NCBI RefSeq assembly: GCF_022414575.1
Contig: NZ_JADWYQ010000035.1
Coordinates: 1-64,000 of the forward strand
Reading direction: 5' to 3'
Length of the DNA: 64,000 bases
Source of the DNA: Streptomyces sp. MUM 178J
GTDB lineage: Bacteria; Actinomycetota; Actinomycetes; Streptomycetales; Streptomycetaceae
The notes beneath the pieces were generated by a model. The model worked only from the letters and a program-made list of their open reading frames with translations, was not told the origin of the DNA and searched no databases. This document shows positions 58,017-64,000 of this stretch, in pieces. Within the stretch, counting starts at the first letter, position 1. Each line of letters starts with the position of its first letter. The position numbers were made by a program, and so were the translations under genes.

Positions 58017-58670
58017 ATGGACGAGACCCCCGGGCACGCGGCGGAGCTGCACCGCCTTGCCCCCTCCTGCGGCCCGGTGCGGCTGATCGCCGTGGACGGG
58101 CACGCCGGATCGGGCAAGAGCACTTTCGCCGCGCATCTGGCCACGGCCCTCGGCGCGGTCGGCGAGGACTTTGCGGGCCCGGCGCCGGTGCTGCACCTGG
58201 ACGACCTCGCCACCCACGAGGAGCTGTTCTCCTGGACCGAGCGGCTGCGGGACCAGGTGATCGGCCCGCTCTCCCGCGGGGAGTGCGCGCACTACGCCCC
58301 GTACGACTGGATCCGGCGGAGCTTCGGCGCACCGCGGCCGCTGCCCGCCGCGCCCGTCGTGATCGTCGAAGGTGTGGGCGCGGGAAGACGCGCGCTGCGC
58401 CCGTACCTCGCACGGCTGCTGTGGATGGAGCACGGGCCGGAGAGGTCCTGGGAGCGCGGTCGGCAGCGCGACGGAATCGGACTTTCCGCCTTCTGGGACG
58501 AGTGGACCGTGGCGGAGACCCGCCATTTCGCAGCGGATCCCTCGCGTCCTTTCGCCGATGCACTGGTGCGTGAGCGCCGGGAGGGATACGAGTGGCTTCC
58601 GGGACCTGCGACGTCAGCACGATCGAACCATGCCGTCACATTGGGTGATGAATGCCGTCGCGCGGGCTGA
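58017..58670 (+). CDS. P-loop kinase, uridine kinase-like
   Basis: A 217-residue nucleoside-kinase-like protein with Walker A DGHAGSGKST (Lys34, Ser35), LHLDDLATHEELFSW, and VVIVEGVGAGRRALRPY as in the Udk/phosphoribulokinase fold. The substrate is unproven; in Streptomyces such proteins are annotated as uridine kinase family. It is monocistronic and transcribed towards the candidate small RNA. Confidence 0.83.
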   Translation: MDETPGHAAELHRLAPSCGPVRLIAVDGHAGSGKSTFAAHLATALGAVGEDFAGPAPVLHLDDLATHEELFSWTERLRDQVIGPLSRGECAHYAPYDWIRRSFGAPRPLPAAPVVIVEGVGAGRRALRPYLARLLWMEHGPERSWERGRQRDGIGLSAFWDEWTVAETRHFAADPSRPFADALVRERREGYEWLPGPATSARSNHAVTLGDECRRAG

Positions 58671-58709
58671 GCGGCCAGAAACGACGGCTCGAGTGTGCCT
58701 CAACCCTGC

Positions 58710-58739
58710 TTGACCGAGAGGGCGCGGAGGTCTTACGTT
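58710..58739 (+). promoter_or_regulatory. Promoter of a candidate small RNA
   Basis: TTGACC (58710-58715), 18 bases, TACGTT (58734-58739): a good housekeeping-type promoter with no open frame behind it. Confidence 0.6.
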
Positions 58740-58745
58740 CTCAAT

Positions 58746-58815
58746 GTGCGGCTTTCCGAAGCCGCCGCATACACGAAGCCCCCGGTTGTTCCCCCGTGAT
58801 CGGGGGCTTCGTTCT
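58746..58815 (+). ncRNA. Candidate small RNA with hairpin and terminator
   Basis: After the promoter comes a first hairpin (58748-58765, 7-bp stem, extendable outward by 4 bp). A second hairpin has a perfect 12-bp stem (58773-58784 with 58801-58812), a 16-base loop holding CCCCC, and a TTCT tail, looking like an intrinsic terminator. The predicted transcript is about 70 bases. It could instead be just the terminator of the kinase gene. The remainder to 59040 holds nothing clear beyond a -10-like TACGAT (58931-58936) ahead of the AAA gene. Confidence 0.5.
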
Positions 58816-59040
58816 GCCCTCACACCGGCCTCCCTTCACTGCCCCGCACTCCGCTCACCCGATCCGTTCACCCAGGGTGACCTTCACCGGATCGGTCGCG
58901 GCGGTCTTCGTAGCGCGTCCTTTGCGCAGGTACGATGCACCTCGGCGGGGTGAAGTCCCGTCCACGGCAGGGTGGTTCAGCACTCGGCCGGCGGGCCCCG
59001 CCCGGCGGGACGAGATCCGGTGCACAGTTTGTGGGGGGAT

Positions 59041-60942
59041 ATGGGCAGCCCTATGGACAGCGGCACTCAAGGCGTGCACGCCCCCGCCGACCTCGCCTGG
59101 GTGCGTGGCGTCGACGCGTACACGATGGGCGCCTATCCGCAGGCCGAGGAGGAGTTCCGGACCGCCGTGCGGCTGGATCCCCAGATGGCGGACGGCTGGC
59201 TCGGACTGCACGCCCTGCGCGTCGACACCTCCACCGCGCTGCTGCGCATGTACGCCGCACGTGACCGCTTCGGCGAGCAGCGCGCCCGCCACCGCCGCAC
59301 CCTGAACTCCTGGTACTGGCTGGGGTGGTGGGTGCAGCCGGTGTTGGAGAGCCCCCGCGATCTGCTGCTCGCCCATGCCTCACACTGGCTCGACGGCCGC
59401 CATGTCCCGGAGCTGGACCGTGCGCTCGCCGCGCTCCCTCCGGTCGACGCCGACCCCCAGGTGCGCTTTCTGCACGCCTGCCGGGCCTATCTGGTCAAGG
59501 ACTGGGAGCAGCTCGTACACCATACGGAGCCGCTGGTCGACGATCCCGTGCTGGGGATCGAGGCCGGGCTGTTCGGCGGCATGGCACGGGTCAGGCTGGA
59601 GATGTACGGGCAGGCGGAACCGCTGCTCTCGGCCGCGCTGATGCGCTGTCGCAGCGAGCAGCCGCAGCGCAAGGAGCTGCGGTACTGGCTGGCGCGGGCG
59701 CACGAGGGCACGGGCCGCAGCGCGGCGGCGCTGCCGCTGTACCGGGCCGTGCACAAGATCGATCCGGCGTTCATGGACACCTCCGCCAGGCTCGCCGCGA
59801 TCGCGGAGTACGACGCCGGCATCGACGGGTTCGAGGGGGCCGACGCCTTCGCCGGGCCCGCCGGGCTGGCGAGCGTTTCGCTGGCGGGGATCGGCCCGGA
59901 GGCGCCGGATACGCAGTCGGAGGGCGAGTCGTTCCCGGCCGAGGCCAGGCCTGGGCCCGACGTCCAGCCGCCGCTGCCGGGGGCGCCCGCGCCCACCCCC
60001 TCCGGGGGTTTACACCGCAGGGCGAGCGTGCCTCAGCAGCCGGCTCCCCCGCCCTTCCCGGCCGGGCCCACCGACCCGTCGGCGCTGGAGCAGGCGCTGG
60101 CGGAGCTGGAGCGGATGGTCGGTCTGGAGCCGGTGAAGCGCCAGGTCAAGGCGTTGTCGGCGCAGTTGAGGATGGCGCGGCTGCGAGCGGGGCAGGGACT
60201 TCCCGTCCAGCCGCCGAAACGTCACTTTGTCTTCTCCGGTCCCTCGGGCACCGGCAAGACCACGGTAGCGCGGATTCTCGGCCGGGTGTTCTACGCCCTC
60301 GGGCTGCTGCACGGCGACCATCTGGTGGAAGCCCAGCGGGCCGATCTGGTGGGCGAGTTCCTCGGCCAGACGGCGGTGAAGGCGAACGAACTGATCGACT
60401 CGGCGCTGGGCGGGGTGCTGTTCGTGGACGAGGCGTACAGCCTGTCCAACTCCGGCTACGGCAAGGGCGACGCCTACGGCGACGAGGCGCTCCAGGTCCT
60501 TCTCAAGCGGGCCGAGGACAACCGCGACCATCTGGTGGTCATCCTGGCCGGCTATCCGGAGGGCATGGACCGGCTGCTGGCCGCCAATCCGGGGCTGTCG
60601 TCCCGCTTCACGACCCGCGTGGACTTCCCTTCGTACCGCCCGCTCGAACTGACCGCGATCGGCCGGGTGCTGGCGGCCGACAGCGGCGATGTGTGGGACG
60701 AGGAGGCGGTCGACGAGCTGCGTTCCATCAGCGGCCATGTGGTCGACCAGGGCTGGATCGACGAACTGGGCAACGGCCGCTTTCTGCGCACCCTGTACGA
60801 GAAGAGCTGCGCCTATCGGGATCTGCGGCTGTCCGGGTACGCGGGCACGCCCACACGGGAGGACCTGGCGACGCTGCGGCTGCCGGATCTGATGCAGGCG
60901 TATGGCGAGGTCCTGTCGGGCCGGGGCCCGCGGGATCCGTAA
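59041..60942 (+). CDS. TPR-AAA ATPase, EccA/CbxX-like
   Basis: A 633-residue protein with a helical TPR-like N-terminal half (about 15-280: AYPQAEEEFRTAVRLDPQMADGWLGL and similar), a Pro-rich linker (about 290-350) and a CbxX/CfqX AAA domain. Walker A is GPSGTGKTTVA (Lys406), Walker B VLFVDEAYSL (Asp463, Glu464), with the Arg finger region SSRFTTRVDF. The layout is that of EccA of type VII secretion, but no ESX gene lies in the window. It may remodel a partner complex by threading. ATG 59041 follows GGGGGG closely; a longer frame to 58972 is less likely. Confidence 0.87.
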   Translation: MGSPMDSGTQGVHAPADLAWVRGVDAYTMGAYPQAEEEFRTAVRLDPQMADGWLGLHALRVDTSTALLRMYAARDRFGEQRARHRRTLNSWYWLGWWVQPVLESPRDLLLAHASHWLDGRHVPELDRALAALPPVDADPQVRFLHACRAYLVKDWEQLVHHTEPLVDDPVLGIEAGLFGGMARVRLEMYGQAEPLLSAALMRCRSEQPQRKELRYWLARAHEGTGRSAAALPLYRAVHKIDPAFMDTSARLAAIAEYDAGIDGFEGADAFAGPAGLASVSLAGIGPEAPDTQSEGESFPAEARPGPDVQPPLPGAPAPTPSGGLHRRASVPQQPAPPPFPAGPTDPSALEQALAELERMVGLEPVKRQVKALSAQLRMARLRAGQGLPVQPPKRHFVFSGPSGTGKTTVARILGRVFYALGLLHGDHLVEAQRADLVGEFLGQTAVKANELIDSALGGVLFVDEAYSLSNSGYGKGDAYGDEALQVLLKRAEDNRDHLVVILAGYPEGMDRLLAANPGLSSRFTTRVDFPSYRPLELTAIGRVLAADSGDVWDEEAVDELRSISGHVVDQGWIDELGNGRFLRTLYEKSCAYRDLRLSGYAGTPTREDLATLRLPDLMQAYGEVLSGRGPRDP

Positions 60943-60945
60943 CCG

Positions 60946-61050
60946 CGGGGGCTCCGCCCCCGGACCCCGTTTACCAGGGCTCCGCCCCGGACCTCCGCGC
61001 CTCAAACGCCGGCGGGGCTGGATGTGCGCGTCAAGCGCCGGCGGGGCTCA
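60946..61050. repeat. GC-rich hairpins and direct repeat between convergent genes
   Basis: GGGGGC-TCC-GCCCCC (60947-60961) and a second GGGCTCCGCCCC copy near 60980 are terminator-like; then CGCCGGCGGGGCT occurs twice (near 61007-61019 and 61038-61050). Such elements are common at Streptomyces gene ends. Confidence 0.65.
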
Positions 61051-61070
61051 TTCCTGTCCGCGAGGACGAG

Positions 61071-61529
61071 TCAGCTCTGCTTGCTCGTGCCGCGTTCCTC
61101 TGCCAGGGCCCGCAGCGCGCGGGCGTCGCGGATGGCGTGCTCCTTGGCGATGCCGGGCTGGATGCCGAGGGCGGGCAGGCTGGTGCCGTCGCTGAGGTCG
61201 AGGAAGACCCAGGGGTCGCCGGGCCGCAGATTGACCCGGAGGATCTCCGCCCAGTCGAGACGGCGTGTGCGGGTGAGGTTGACGACGGTGACGCCCGTCT
61301 CGTCGGCGACGACCTTGGGCCGGCTGAGCAGCGCCAGCACGCCGAAGAAGAGCAGCGCGGTGACGACGAAGCTGACCCGTTCCCCCGGGTTGAGGCGCTC
61401 CAGTGTCACGGCCACGGCGGTGATCACCGCGAACATCACCGTGCCCACGGAGAGCAGGACGACGCGGGTGCGGGTCGGCCGGAAGGTGACCGGGAGCGCG
61501 GGTGTGCGAGGGTCAAAGGCGGCGGTCAT
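61071..61529 (-). CDS. PH-domain membrane protein
   Basis: A 152-residue protein with two helices (about 22-40 and 54-70) followed by a bacterial PH-like beta domain (VVADETGVTVVNLTRTRRLDWAEILRVNLRPGDPWVFLDLSDG). Function unknown. It lies 74 bases downstream of hisG on the same strand; this PH-hisG-hisE-ribH order is conserved in Streptomyces as I recall, suggesting one transcript. Confidence 0.82.
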   Translation of the reverse strand: MTAAFDPRTPALPVTFRPTRTRVVLLSVGTVMFAVITAVAVTLERLNPGERVSFVVTALLFFGVLALLSRPKVVADETGVTVVNLTRTRRLDWAEILRVNLRPGDPWVFLDLSDGTSLPALGIQPGIAKEHAIRDARALRALAEERGTSKQS

Positions 61530-61603
61530 GGCGTCGGGAGCATCCTGGAGTGAGCGGCCCGGCAGCCGCCGTGGGACGGCCGCCGGGACCGGGGGCGGTC
61601 GGT

Positions 61604-62452
61604 TCAGAGGCGGCAGGCGTGGATGGCCGTGGTGAGGATGGCCCGGGCGCCCAGCGCATACAGATCGTCCATGATCCGCTGTGCTTCCTTCGCCTCGACC
61701 ATGGAGCGCACCGCGACCCAGCCCTCGTGGTGGAGCGGGGAGATGGTCGGGGACTCCAGGCCGGGGGTGAGGGCGACGGCCTTCTCCAGGTGCTCGACCC
61801 GGCAGTCGTAGTCCATCATCACGTAGCTGCGGGCCACCAGGACGCCCTGGAGCCTACGGAGGAACTGCTGCACCTGGTGGTTCTCGGCATCGGCGCCGGT
61901 GCGCCGGATGACCACCGCCTCGGAGGTGAGGATCGGCTCGCCGACGATCTCCAGGCCCGCGTTGCGCAGGCTGGTGCCGGTCTCCACGACGTCCGCGATG
62001 ACCTGGGCGACGCCCAGCTCGATGGCGGTCTCGACCGCTCCGTCGAGGTGCACGACAGAGGCCTCGATGCCCTGGTCGGCGAGGTGTTTGGCGACGACCC
62101 CCTCGTAGGAGGTGGCGATCGTCATCCCGCCGAAGTCCGCCGGGCCGTCGGCCGTGCCGGGCTTGGCGGCATAGCGGAACGTGGAGCGGGCGAAGCCGAG
62201 CTGAAGGATCTCCTCCGCGTTGGCGCCGGAGTCCAGCAGCAGATCCCGGCCGGTGATGCCGATGTCGAGCTTGCCGGAGCTGACGTAGATCGCGATGTCG
62301 CGGGGACGGAGGTAGAAGAACTCGACCTCGTTCTCCGGGTCGACCAGGACGAGTTCCTTGGACTCCTTGCGCTGCTGATAGCCCGCCTCATGGAGCATCG
62401 CCGACGCAGGTCCGGACAGTGAACCCTTGTTGGGGACGGCGATGCGCAACAT
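61604..62452 (-). CDS. hisG: ATP phosphoribosyltransferase
   Basis: First enzyme of histidine synthesis, joining ATP and PRPP. The 282 residues are the long form with a C-terminal ACT-like regulatory domain for histidine feedback. Motifs: MLRIAVPNKGSLSGPA, DIGITGRDLL, IADVVETGTSLRNAGLEIV and the C-terminal SPTISPLHHEGWVAVRSMV. ATG 62452 is the family start. It follows hisE by 56 bases. Confidence 0.96.
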   Translation of the reverse strand: MLRIAVPNKGSLSGPASAMLHEAGYQQRKESKELVLVDPENEVEFFYLRPRDIAIYVSSGKLDIGITGRDLLLDSGANAEEILQLGFARSTFRYAAKPGTADGPADFGGMTIATSYEGVVAKHLADQGIEASVVHLDGAVETAIELGVAQVIADVVETGTSLRNAGLEIVGEPILTSEAVVIRRTGADAENHQVQQFLRRLQGVLVARSYVMMDYDCRVEHLEKAVALTPGLESPTISPLHHEGWVAVRSMVEAKEAQRIMDDLYALGARAILTTAIHACRL

Positions 62453-62508
62453 GAGACGGGCTTCCTTTGCTCTTCGGTGAGGTGATGCGGGATGTGAGGG
62501 CGGGCGTT

Positions 62509-62781
62509 TCAGAGGTGGGCGTAGACGTCGTCGAGGGAGATCCCGCGGGCGACCATCATCACCTGAACGTGGTAGAGGAGCTGGGAGATCTCCTCGGCCG
62601 CGGCCTCCTTGCCCTCGTACTCGGCGGCCATCCACACTTCGGCGGCCTCCTCTACGACCTTCTTGCCGATGGCATGGACGCCCTTGTCGACCAGCTCGGC
62701 GGTGCGGGAGGTGGCGGGGTCGCCGTGGGCGGCCTTGTGCTGGAGCTCGGTGAAGAGCTCCTCGAACGTCTTCTTGGACAT
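62509..62781 (-). CDS. hisE: Phosphoribosyl-ATP pyrophosphatase
   Basis: Second step of histidine synthesis: hydrolyses PR-ATP to PR-AMP and pyrophosphate. The 90 residues have the MazG-like helical core with [37 protein letters not shown], holding the Mg-binding glutamates. It stands alone (not fused to hisI) between ribH and hisG. Confidence 0.96.
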   Translation of the reverse strand: MSKKTFEELFTELQHKAAHGDPATSRTAELVDKGVHAIGKKVVEEAAEVWMAAEYEGKEAAAEEISQLLYHVQVMMVARGISLDDVYAHL

Positions 62782-62814
62782 GGTGCTCCCACCCTACGCG
62801 GAACCGTCCGCTCC

Positions 62815-63300
62815 TCAGCGCCAGGGTTCAGATACTGAGCGCAGGGTTGCCGCGGTGGCGACGGCGGCGGTCACCGCCTCGTGGCCCTTGTCCTCGCTGG
62901 AGCCCTCGATGCCCGCACGGTCCAGCGCCTGCTCCTCGGTGTCGCAGGTCAGTACGCCGAAGCCGACGGGGACGCCGGTGTCCACGCTGACCTGGGTGAG
63001 CCCCTGGGCAACGCCCTGGCACACATAGTCGAAGTGCGGGGTGCCGCCGCGGATGACGACGCCGAGCGCCACGATCGCGTCATAGCCGCGGCCGGCCAGC
63101 ACCTTGGCGACGACGGGCAGCTCGAAGCTGCCCGGAACGCGCAGCAGCGTGGGCTCGTCGATGCCCAGCTCGTGCAGGGCGCGCAGGGCGCCGTCGACCA
63201 GTCCGTCCATCACTTTCTCGTGCCACTGCGCCGCGATCACCGCGACCCGCAGGTCGCCGCAGTTGCGTACGGACAGTTCGGGTGCGCCCTTGCCGCTCAC
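62815..63300 (-). CDS. ribH: 6,7-dimethyl-8-ribityllumazine synthase
   Basis: Condenses the pyrimidine ribityl intermediate with dihydroxybutanone phosphate to form lumazine, the riboflavin precursor; it assembles as a capsid or pentamer. The 161 residues have [34 protein letters not shown], the active His in GGTPHFDYV, and [20 protein letters not shown]. It follows ribAB and precedes hisE on the minus strand. Confidence 0.96.
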   Translation of the reverse strand: MSGKGAPELSVRNCGDLRVAVIAAQWHEKVMDGLVDGALRALHELGIDEPTLLRVPGSFELPVVAKVLAGRGYDAIVALGVVIRGGTPHFDYVCQGVAQGLTQVSVDTGVPVGFGVLTCDTEEQALDRAGIEGSSEDKGHEAVTAAVATAATLRSVSEPWR

Positions 63301-63326
63301 GTTGCTCTTGCTCCTTGTGATCTGGT

Positions 63327-63353
63327 GATCCGGGTGATCCGGGTGATCCGGGT
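63327..63353. repeat. 9-bp tandem repeat between ribAB and ribH
   Basis: Three exact copies of GATCCGGGT with flanking GATCTGG variants on both sides, in the 92-base gap between the two riboflavin genes. Confidence 0.9.
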
Positions 63354-63392
63354 GATCTGGTGGTGCTCTGGATGGTCTGTCTCTGCCGGTTC

Positions 63393-64000
63393 TTACTGGT
63401 TGCCGCAGGCGGCCGCCGGGGCGGCGTCGAGCCAGGGCAGGTCATGACCCATGCGGTCCCGCTTGGTGCGCAGGTACCGCAGATTGTGCTCGCCGACCTG
63501 GGCGGGCATCGGCTCACGGCCGAGGACGGTCAGCCCGTGGCGGGTGAGTGCGGAGATCTTCTCGGGGTTGTTGGTCATCAGCCGCAGGCTGCGTACGCCG
63601 AGGTCGGCGAGGATCTGCGCCCCGGCCGCGTAGTCGCGGGCGTCGGCGGGCAGGCCCAGCTCGAGATTGGCGTCCAGGGTGTCGCGGCCTCGCTCCTGGA
63701 GCTCGTATGCGCGCAGCTTGGACAGCAGGCCGATGCCGCGTCCCTCGTGACCGCGCAGATAGACGACCACGCCGCGCCCGGTCTCGGTGATATGCCGCAT
63801 GGACGCGTGCAGTTGGGGGCCGCAGTCGCAGCGCAGGGAGTGGAACACATCGCCGGTCAGGCACTCGGAGTGGACGCGGACGAGCAGGTCCTCGCCGTCG
63901 CCGAGGTCGCCGTGGACGAGGGCGACATGCTCGACGCCGTCGACCGTGGAGCGGTAACCGTAGGCGGTGAACCGGCCGTGGGCGGTCGGCAGGTCGACCT
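63393..64000 (-). CDS. ribAB: Bifunctional DHBP synthase / GTP cyclohydrolase II (partial)
   Basis: The C-terminal part of RibAB; the 5' end lies beyond the window. What is seen is the GTP cyclohydrolase II domain: [24 protein letters not shown] (zinc cysteines), then [38 protein letters not shown] and the [16 protein letters not shown] end. This domain opens GTP to start riboflavin synthesis. Fusion with DHBP synthase is inferred from the family and from the frame staying open to the window edge. It is upstream of ribH on the same strand. Confidence 0.92.
   Translation of the reverse strand, partial: VDLPTAHGRFTAYGYRSTVDGVEHVALVHGDLGDGEDLLVRVHSECLTGDVFHSLRCDCGPQLHASMRHITETGRGVVVYLRGHEGRGIGLLSKLRAYELQERGRDTLDANLELGLPADARDYAAGAQILADLGVRSLRLMTNNPEKISALTRHGLTVLGREPMPAQVGEHNLRYLRTKRDRMGHDLPWLDAAPAAACGNQ

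Noticed and set aside
58774..58812. 6C RNA family member
   Set aside because: Only one hairpin has a C-rich loop; the 6C motif needs two such stem-loops.
61502..62422. Plus-strand frame opposite hisG
   Set aside because: It mirrors hisG, which has full family motifs on the minus strand.

Overview
The window is chromosomal DNA from a high-GC actinomycete, almost certainly a Streptomyces. Support: very high GC at third codon positions; GTG starts and ATGA/GTGA stop-start overlaps; a four-gene conservon (cvnA-D); the actinobacterial RNA polymerase-binding protein RbpA behind a SigR-type promoter; and a crr-ptsI ... rbpA ... hisG-hisE-ribH-ribAB order that, from memory, matches the Streptomyces core chromosome. 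I see no phage, transposase, integrase, CRISPR array, tRNA or rRNA. It reads as core chromosome with several little-studied clusters.

Layout. 0.4-2.6 kb: PTS enzymes IIA (crr) and EI (ptsI). 2.7-9.5 kb: a conserved hypothetical, acetoacetyl-CoA synthetase, a divergent GH31 glucosidase and a VanX-like dipeptidase. 9.5-11.3 kb: a DUF35/thiolase-like pair. 11.5-13.8 kb: glpF-glpK. 13.9-18.1 kb (minus): conservon cvnABCD. 18.4-19.0 kb: a small membrane protein with a possible leader peptide. 19.2-27.2 kb (minus): a three-gene operon for a large SMC/MukB-like ATPase (1804 aa) and two partners, resembling MksBEF/JetABC but with no JetD-type nuclease gene. This is the best candidate for an undescribed system.

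27.6-32.1 kb: an FCD-GntR regulator divergent from an MFS permease-pxpA-pxpB-pxpC operon for 5-oxoproline (or a related lactam). It runs tail to tail, with a 44-bp overlap, into a chain of minus-strand genes joined by stop-start overlaps: mannosyltransferase-like GT4, a second GT4, SGNH hydrolase, and a 1205-aa eukaryote-type oxoprolinase/hydantoinase. 39.7-43.9 kb: a HEAT-repeat protein, an ankyrin protein, and a small membrane protein paired with an FtsK/TraB-like protein whose Walker A and B motifs are degenerate. 44.0-48.5 kb: a YczR-type MocR regulator facing yczE, gdpD and a UMF1-type MFS gene. 48.7-50.6 kb: rbpA, fxsA and polyprenol-phosphate-mannose synthase. 51-58.7 kb: amidohydrolase, Lrp/AsnC regulator, two small conserved proteins, acyl-CoA dehydrogenase with a TetR regulator, a Tat-exported C39-like peptidase and a P-loop kinase. 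A promoter-hairpin-terminator unit at 58.7-58.8 kb may be a small RNA. 59-64 kb: a TPR-AAA (EccA/CbxX-like) protein, then ribAB-ribH-hisE-hisG-PH-domain protein on the minus strand. ribAB runs off the window.

How the genes work together. Most clusters are small metabolic or envelope units: PTS phosphotransfer, glycerol uptake, 5-oxoproline use, riboflavin and histidine synthesis, and mannose activation for protein glycosylation. The conservon couples a membrane sensor to a small GTPase. A recurrent feature is in-frame tandem repeats (6 to 30 bp units) in otherwise ordinary genes: cvnA, the thiolase, a glycosyltransferase, the FtsK-like gene, the SMC gene and the C39 peptidase. All calls rest on reading motifs and context; no database search was run.
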